The notes beneath the pieces were generated by a model. The model made no database searches. It saw only the letters and a program-made list of their open reading frames with translations, and was not told where the DNA came from. The position numbers and the translations under genes were made by a program. Shown here in pieces: positions 56,907 through 64,000 of a stretch of 64,000 nucleotides of DNA. The stretch is from Rosellinia necatrix (taxonomy: Eukaryota > Ascomycota > Sordariomycetes > Xylariales > Xylariaceae), in assembly GCA_021209875.1 (NCBI GenBank), contig JAGYVD010000004.1, forward strand, positions 2,294,001 through 2,358,000, given 5' to 3'. Positions within the stretch are counted from its first letter, which is position 1; each line of letters opens with the position of its first letter.

Positions 56907-57634
56907 ATGTCGTCATATTCATCCAAATATCCTCATGACTCTAGCTCCAAGAAGCACTCGTCAAAATCCGGATCCAAGTCGAAAGCCAAGAATGACGACT
57001 GGACCGATGTGACCGAGCCCGAGGAGAGAAGACGCATCCAAAATCGGATTGCACAGAGGAAATTCCGTACGAGAGCCCCTCTGCTCAATAAGCCATCATT
57101 TCAACTAGATTTGCACTTCTAACATTTTGCGGCCAGGTGAGAAGCAAAAGGAGCACAAGGAGCGTGCCGAGCGAGATGAACGCAACCAGGAGAACGCGGG
57201 CAGTAGTTATCGCGTCCCGGATGCGGGACAGCTTGGCCCAGACCACGAACTGTCTGGCCTGCCGTGGGGCGGCGTCAGCAGTAAGGGTTCCTCCCCGCCC
57301 GGCCTCCCGCGGGTGGCCGATGATGAGAAAGAACCAAGACTAACCCACGAGTTTTCTAGTGAGGCACGTAGTCGCCCGGGGCCATGAGAGCGAGACCCGG
57401 CGGGGGAGTGCCCGCGACAACTACACGCACGACAATGCGCAGTACTATAACACTTACTCCAGCTACTACGCGTCCTCGTCCCAGCAGCCGCAGACGGCGA
57501 GCTGGGGCAGCCACGGGAGCAGCGGCGGCGACGACCAGCACCAGGATGACCCGCAACTCATCTACGATTACGGGTATGACTACGATCCCGATCACGACCA
57601 GAACAGCGGGGACGGATCTTCTTACCGAGCCTAA
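56907..57634 (+). CDS. Small bZIP-type protein without a visible leucine zipper
   Basis: Three exons: 56907-57066, 57137-57280, 57360-57634; 579 nt, 192 aa. It starts MSSYSSKYPHDSSSKKHSSK, followed by WTDVTEPEERRRIQNRIAQR then KFREKQKEHKERAERD. The basic region (about 41-56) has the fungal AP-1 signature N-R-I-A-Q-R-K-F-R, which contacts DNA. Intron 1 splits the codon of the last Arg in this motif and restores it exactly. Beyond it the heptad Leu residues of a zipper are missing: EKQKEHKERAERDERNQENA has none. The rest is Gly/Ser/Tyr/Asp/Gln-rich and disordered (YYNTYSSYYASSSQQPQ, YDYGYDYDPDHDQ). Nuclear transcription factor is inferred; dimer formation is uncertain. Retaining intron 1 would end the protein at 57120-57122, just after the basic region. 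Confidence 0.85.
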
Positions 57635-57965
57635 GCGAGCGGTATTCCTTTTTTTTTTTTTTTTCCTTTTTTCCCCAATCGGCTACCTCTTCTTGGCCTG
57701 CCAGAAATCCATCGCGGTTGGGCCTGTCTGTCTGCATTAGCGACAGAGCAACTTTCTCGCCCCGAACTGGGGGGGGAGGGCAAGCCGTGGGGTTGTATGA
57801 GCCCGTGATTCAATTATGAAAAGATCAACGACGCACATGAACTTCGGCTTTTCCCGATTGCTTTTATTATCGGTTTCCGTTTGTGGCTACTTTGGCGTAG
57901 CCACGGCCCCTTTCACTTAACGCTAGAGACTACATAGACTACAGGGTCGGCAATTATATCGATTT

Positions 57966-58060
57966 GTTCTTTTTTTATTTTTATTTTTATTTTTTATTTT
58001 TTTGTTTTTGTTTTTGTTTTTTATTTTTATTTTTTTCTTTGGTTTTTTTTTCCCCCTTTC
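57966..58060. repeat. T-rich low-complexity tract
   Basis: Runs of four to eight T separated by single A, G or C over about 95 bp. Confidence 0.9.
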
Positions 58061-60580
58061 CTTCGTTTCTCCCATTTCGTTCTCATATTGGCCCGGCTAT
58101 TACCACATTCGAGCTAGGGTACAGGTTGGGTAGGGCGGACCGATTCGGATGATTCGCGAATGGGCGATAGACTAGAGACACACCTTTTGTCTTATTGTAC
58201 AATAGTTATTGTTAGAGTAACCGTGGAAAGTCAATCGACGGGTGGCTGGTGCAAAACAGCAAGCAAATGAAACCGAGACTTTGCTTTGGAGCCTCAACGC
58301 TTCTTGTCGATCTCGCTATTATTTACCATACATTGATTGCGTGCCTTATCTATTAGGTTTATATATAGAACGATAGACAATTTATCGTCTTCTGCGCCCC
58401 AGCCCTCTCTCCACGAACGAGCCAATGATGTCAACCGTGCGCCGTCGCAACAACAAACCGTTGCCGGATGCCTCCGCCTATACATATTGGCATGCTGGGT
58501 AAATGGGCTAGTTTAGGTATGTAAAGTAGCTACCTACCTGACTTCACATATATCCATCTATCCAGATTCAGCTTTCTCACCGCCCATTAAAAAAAAAGCC
58601 CTCGCAGCGGCAGCAGACACGCGAGCAGGCAGACGAGTATGCAGCCCTATGAGGGGCGTATTCTATTTTATTTTATCTTTACGATTTATATACATGTATA
58701 TTTCTCATCTCGTCTAATGTTGCCCCCTCGTTCGTTGGCCAACGAGAGGTCCGCAAGTGCTCTGCCATGTAAAACTATTGTTTTGACAGCCGAATTTAGT
58801 ATTTCGCCTCTCTCCTTTTCTTTTTTCTTCTTCTATCTCATTCGCGGGTCGTCGCGTACATACATTCCTATCATGGGGTCCATCTAAAAATCGAGAGAAG
58901 CACTAGTTCACGGGCCTATGGAAGATAAAATATGTATGTATGGCGAAGAGGAGACCCGATAAGATGCCACCCCGCAACGCTGCATCACATACGACCCTAC
59001 CATCCCGTGTACGGTAGAAACAGATATGACAATGCAAGGAGGCAGCCGAGATTCCGACCTCCTTTCCCACAGACGCGCAGGTGTACCCCGCGCGGAAATA
59101 AGGTGGGGAGGAGGGGGATGACAACAGGCGCCAGGGAATATGAGAAAGGTAGGTTTTGCGCGTGGCGCGCGTGTGTGAAGGTCTCATAAGCCGCCAGGCG
59201 GCGTCGGGCGCAGTGCCGGTAGTGAATCTAGCGTAGCGCGGGCGAGGACGGAGGGAGCTTGGGCGGTTGAGGCCTGCGCTGCGCCACATGATCACCTCGC
59301 TGCGCGTGTTCTTTTGCATCACGTAGGTACGCTACGTACCACCCTCCCTCTCGGTTTTTCCAACATTGCGGTTTTTCTTATGGAGGGTGTTATCGTACCT
59401 TGCGTGCCTTGGCCCATACAGTAGAGGTACGTTGCGGCTGAAAAGTCGTTCTTATTGTTCCCACTTTGGGGGTTAATAATGGGTTCAATGCGGCGATTAT
59501 TCATGTCGTGGAGCCGAACCGTAGCAAGCCAAGAGATATATATGCATGCATTACTGGCATGGTCCTGTAGTACCCCAGCGTGGTATTATAGGTAAGGCTA
59601 TTGGGATAATAAGCAATATGGTCAGCTGGAGGGCTGCATTGCTTAGCTAATGGGTAGAAGGTTTCGTCTCCATGCCACGGGCACACGGGTTAGTCTATTC
59701 GTTGTGGCCATGTGTATGATATACGGCACCGACGACCAGGACCCAAGTTGGGGAAGTAAGCCAACCAAGCCAGCCAGCCAGAGGGGATAAGACAGAGGAC
59801 AGTCATCCGGCATCGTGGTCATAGGCCCGCCCGGGTTAAACGGGGTGTAAATATAACCACCTCGTGGCATGTATGCACTGTTTGTATACCTGCAGTATCG
59901 AGACTAGCTGCCGTATGTGCTTATTACATGTCATACCGATAAATTTGACGGATTCAGACGGCGATGGCGGCATGATGATGCCTGGGTGCATGCAGACATG
60001 CACGTATCTTTGGTTCCGAGATCAGAAACGGCCGTAGCTCGGGCCCAGGTGGAAGGAAATCCCATAGATTCTTCAACAGTTCCATCGGCACAAGACCTCG
60101 TTTGCGGGAATTAAAGAGTGCTATGACATGATGCCATGGTACAGTAGCACCGGCAGATGCCGGCGGCGGTAAATATACCGTACATAATACATGCGACAGC
60201 ATCGGGTATTGGACATTAGGCATCATACCGGTTGACGAACCACTACGACAGCCCCATCGGAGGTTTGAGGTGAATCGGATTATTCCCTTAGTTTCTTTTA
60301 TTTTTACCTCTGTAGCCAGGTAGGCTAATTAGTTGGCCAGTCAGGCGGACAAGCTGAATGGGGAGCTGGGGCGAGGAGGCGAGGAGGGCGGAGCTGGGCT
60401 GAGACGAGACATGGGGACGCGATGTAACTCTCTCGCATCCCGGGTCGTTTCTTGGTTTGCTGGCGATTGACAAGCCAGGGCACAGCGCGGTGTGGATGTG
60501 TGCCTGGACTGACTTTGATTCGGACACCGACTGATACGAGTAGGTAAAACGCGTTTGTTCTTTCTCTCTCTCTACCCTGA

Positions 60581-60628
60581 TCGCCATCCCTCGTCATCCC
60601 TCGCCATCCCTCGCTATCCCTCGCCATC
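60581..60628. repeat. 10-bp tandem repeat, about 4.5 copies
   Basis: CCATCCCTCG units with single-base variants (TCATCCCTCG, CTATCCCTCG), grading into CATCAC triplets. Confidence 0.85.
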
Positions 60629-61144
60629 ATCACCATCGTCGTCATCACTTTATCTGCGATGCGGTCGGGAAGCCAATCCTTCGAATGCGTCATTGCGGCG
60701 AACGCGCCCACATCGTAACACTGGTCAGAATCGTAGTTGACCGCCTAGGCATCGTCACCATTGGGCGTAGACCGCCCGGGTCGCACCGCCCGAGAGGAAG
60801 GAGGCCGGGGCACGGCCGCGCGCCGACCCGAGGGAAAATCGGCGGGCGACGGTGATGGCCAAGTTGAATGTATAGCCAAATCAGGTAAACGATGCTGTGG
60901 GGAAAGAAACGACAAAACAAGACAATGTGGGAAGAGAAAGTGTGGGAACGAGAGAAGAGAACCATACATGATACGATGTAGATGTAGGCCAAGCAAGCAA
61001 GCAAGCCATGACAGACTACCTACCTACCTACTTTTGGTGCCCATTATACCTACAGGTAGACATAGGCATGCAGTGAAGTACATGGCATCAGTAGGTAGTC
61101 CTATACCGATGCAGAAAACCTTATGCAAGCTATGATGAACAGAT

Positions 61145-61176
61145 GGGAAAGAATAGGGAAAGAATAGGGAAAGAAC
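61145..61176. repeat. 11-bp tandem repeat, 3 copies
   Basis: GGGAAAGAATA repeated twice and a third copy ending AACAG. Confidence 0.85.
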
Positions 61177-61459
61177 AGACGAACGAGATGCCGCTATGCC
61201 TTAGGTACCTACTATGAAAGCATGCAAGTGCCTTGGTATAGATGTCAGACACTGAAAAGGAAAGTAACAACTTGGGATGCCCAGACTGCCCCTCCAGCTG
61301 CTCTGATTTGCCCCTCCGTGTGCTGTACAAAAAAGAGGACCGACTAACCCAGAAAGGATACCATACCGATTCCCTGTCGGATTGTTCGACACGTGCCAGA
61401 CAGGGGTATCTACCCGGGTACATATGTACAGTACTAACGTTAGGGAAGTCATAGACTTT

Positions 61460-61490
61460 GTACATACATACATACATACATACATACATG
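61460..61490. repeat. TACA tetranucleotide microsatellite (first block)
   Basis: About seven TACA units. Confidence 0.95.
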
Positions 61491-61556
61491 TGTTACATAT
61501 GTCATCATCCTTGCTCTCCTTCCTTTGCTTTTGATGTGCGGCGTTTCGAGATTGAG

Positions 61557-61625
61557 ATACATACATACATACATACATACATACATACATACATACATAC
61601 ATACATACATACGTGCATACATACG
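61557..61625. repeat. TACA tetranucleotide microsatellite (second block)
   Basis: About thirteen perfect TACA units followed by variants (TACG, TGCA). The unit keeps frames open on both strands, producing Tyr-Ile-His-Thr or Met-Tyr-Val-Cys pseudo-proteins. Confidence 0.95.
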
Positions 61626-62162
61626 TCCACACATGCATATGATATGTTCATAAATGCATGCATACCATAACTAGTGTCCAGTTCAACAGCTGCCGGTGGA
61701 GGAACTCGACTCGCCACATGGCTGTCCGCCAAGACGAAAGGGTCTACAACGGACGAGCCGTCGGACGAAGCTAACGCACGGTATTCTCTCGCGAATGGCA
61801 AAAACGACCCAAAGCGGCATCTACACGCTATAAATAACCGGCTGCCTTAGACTATACTCTTAGATGTGAGGCATTATTGATTTTTACGACGTACGCTATT
61901 AGAATGTCGAGCCCGGAACAACGACGGTGCATGGCATCAGGAATGGATATCTCCATTCGCCACGGAGAAGCCAGACCGAGTAGATACCGGGTCTGGGTAC
62001 TGCTGGGTGCTGGGACTGGAGAGTCAGAGTCGACGAGTTCTAGGCCCAAGCCCTCGGACTAGGTATAGCCCACATGTATGCAACCCGGCCAATGTCGCAT
62101 TACTGGAGGTAGAGTTGATGAATTGGTCTGGACTCCCGTATATGTACATGCGTGCAAACCAG

Positions 62163-62219
62163 ACGGATGGACGGACAGATGGACGGACAGATGGACGGAC
62201 AGATAGGCGGACAGACAGG
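62163..62219. repeat. 12-bp tandem repeat, about 4.5 copies
   Basis: GGACGGACAGAT units with a final variant copy (AGGCGGACAGAC). Confidence 0.9.
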
Positions 62220-64000
62220 TGAGGAAATAAACCATGATACGAGGCCAGCCCCAAAGCGCAACGCCATGTCAGACTGAGTTACACACACCTAGACCCAGGT
62301 GGTAGCAGGGGGGGAGGAGGGAGGAGGGAGGGGAGGACCATCCGGAGCAAATGACGATCGAGCGCAGATAACCGCAACCCGAAACAAACTCCTAGCTATC
62401 TAAACACATATCTATCTAACCTAGACGATTACGCGCGCACAATCACACCACACGAGACCAGAGCGCGCGTAATAGGATATGGGGGGGGGTGAGGGTGTTC
62501 GGATGCGTCGCTGGTATGTGGTCCCAATGCCAAGACTGCCTATGTACCACGACGTGGGGATGGTATGGCAGGCTGGTTGTTTATAAACTCACACTCTTCT
62601 TGCCCCATCATAACCCAAGACACCAAGACCGTCAGGGTTCGGCTCCTCCACTTCAGCCAACTGGCTACCTGAGGTAACATCAACGTTAGCACATAAAGGG
62701 GAGAGCAAACAGAACAGGGCCTCTAGCTCCGACTTGACATCCTATCAAAACGAATAATTCCGTTCGAAATAGGCAATGTTAGACGAATTCATCATGATAC
62801 CCCAGGCCCACTACCGGACCTCTTCCATACGGCACCGACAGCGTCGTAGAACATGAGGCTGTGATAAGTGACTGACTAGCCTACCTAACTGATCAACACT
62901 AACCGACTGGCTGGTAGCTCGCTGACGATGATGGACGCAGTAGATGCCGTGCAGGCCTCTAAAACCACGCAAACCGAATATCGTATGCATGACGAAATAG
63001 ATGCGGTGTGGCAGGATGGATGTTGCAGCGGCTGTACGCATGAACCATACACAAACAAGATGGAATCGCAGGCACCATGGGCTATCTGGTCATATGGTGT
63101 GTGTATGACAAGCGCCCAATTCACTACGGAAGAGGGTGAACGACCACGATCCTATCAATGCATCTGATGCATCTACTACGTCGTCTTTGCATTGTCTCGC
63201 AGGCCGTCGGCGGATACGGCGCCACGACCGAGGCCCTCACCACGGTGTCCCAATACGTGCCACATCCTAAACACCCATAGCTTGCCTACATTACATGCAA
63301 GGAGCCTCACTTGATGGCCCAAGATCATTAGCGAACTGACTTGCCAAACCGCCGCAGCCAGGTGCAGCTTCTGCGTGGTTCGTGAGGCACAGCAGCTGCA
63401 CCCTCTGGGCATGTAACGACATCAAACGCCTCTGCAGACCGAAAATTAACCTCTAATATCTAACTCCGAGACATTTAGGGTGGAATCGGCTCCGAAGAAA
63501 TAACAACGTTTGAGATAATAGTAGCGCCCCAAGCGATTCCTCTGCAGACATCCATGTCCCAGGGCAACAGGGATGGCAGGGTCGTGGATGCCTTGGGATG
63601 CCACCCAGAGATAAAGTTGTAAGACTACAACAAGGCAACAGACGGCCTCTCCCCCGAGCTCCGTGGAAGCCATGCGCTCTTTCGCAGGATTCGCCCGGGG
63701 GCAGGTTGCAAGTTGGTAACCATGGGGGAACGAGACCACGACAGGCTCTCATGCCGGGGTATGTTGAGGCGACAGAAGGCACTTACAAGTGTAGAGCCCG
63801 CGGCTCGCTTCCATGTAAGAATATTAGCCCTACGCCTCTCGGCAATGACGCAACTGGGGCGAGACAACAGCCAGGCGGCACTGTCCTTCTTGTGTGCCCA
63901 GGAGGTAAGCAAGCGCGGCAGCTCGCTGGCCATCGAACAGAGTAGGCAGGCGAGGTACAACTATGAGTTGCCAAATATACCCTCTACATGAAGCCGAGAC

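Larger units (their letters stand above)
57635..64000. other. 6.4 kb microsatellite-rich gene desert to the right edge
   Basis: No gene could be assembled. It holds poly-T (57650-57665), a T-rich tract (57966-58060), TACCTA units, a 10-bp CATCCCTCGC repeat (60581-60628), an 11-bp repeat (61145-61176), two TACA microsatellites (61460-61490, 61557-61613) and a 12-bp repeat (62163-62219). ORFs of 100-145 codons around 61200-61800 are created by the TACA repeat. Near the right edge (63625-63960, minus) a 111-codon frame has a donor-like GTAAGT at 63785 but no recognisable domain. Confidence 0.5.

Noticed and set aside
61201..61801. Overlapping ORFs with Met-Tyr-Val-Cys repeats
   Set aside because: Produced by the TACA microsatellite, which is open in frames on both strands.
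1..64000. tRNA, 5S rRNA, CRISPR or bacterial-type operons
   Set aside because: Scanning by eye for B-box-like GGTTCGANTCC with a matching A box, 5S cores and spaced repeats gave nothing credible. A dedicated tRNAscan run would be decisive.

Overview
The window looks like nuclear DNA of a filamentous ascomycete (Pezizomycotina; a Sordariomycete is my best guess). The evidence is short spliceosomal introns (about 50-120 bp, GT-AG with internal CTGAC/CTAAC-like branch sites), a fungal Zn2Cys6 regulator, fungus-specific families (SamB/Mub1, Mid1, Zrg17, recyclin-1), no operons, and long AT-leaning gene-free stretches. I assembled sixteen protein-coding genes. Every spliced model adds up to a whole number of codons. 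All splice sites were read by eye, so exon borders are inferences, although the junctions restore family motifs.

Layout. 0-9.2 kb: an intact seven-exon ketohexokinase-like PfkB sugar kinase (1249-2865, minus), then 5 kb with no convincing gene, then a one-pass membrane protein with a Cys-rich outer domain (8081-9158, minus). 10.5-20.6 kb: an MFS permease (minus) divergent from Hid1 (plus), a Zrg17-type zinc transporter (minus) divergent from a conserved two-TM protein (plus). 20.6-27.5 kb: a gene desert with minisatellites. 27.6-29.5 kb: the SamB/Mub1 MYND protein. 29.5-35.6 kb: a second desert whose centre (about 30.2-33.5 kb) is AT-rich and lacks ORFs, probably decayed transposons. 35.7-52.3 kb: a dense block with an eIF4E-family protein (class II-like), a degenerate EF-hand protein, a Zn2Cys6 factor, the Mid1 calcium-channel subunit, a small mitochondrial membrane protein, RAMP4/Ysy6, a KNOP1-like nucleolar protein and an F-box/Sec10 recyclin-1. 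52.3-56.9 kb: no confident gene. 56.9-57.6 kb: a small bZIP-type protein with no visible leucine zipper. 57.6-64 kb: a microsatellite-rich desert.

How the genes relate. They do not form a metabolic cluster. Most are housekeeping functions: secretory and endosomal traffic (Hid1, recyclin-1, RAMP4), ion homeostasis (Zrg17 for zinc, Mid1 for calcium), translation (eIF4E family), ribosome/nucleolus (KNOP1-like), proteasome regulation (SamB/Mub1), and sugar use or uptake (ketohexokinase-like, MFS). Several neighbours are divergent pairs that may share promoters.

I did not find a clearly new biological system. The items most worth a second look are the animal-type ketohexokinase-like gene, two genes whose first coding exon is only the ATG, a GC-AG intron in Hid1, the zipperless bZIP, the Tyr-for-Trp change in the eIF4E cap pocket, and the intergenic clusters of the palindromic ACCTAGGT/TACCTACC motif. 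I saw no tRNA, rRNA or CRISPR.
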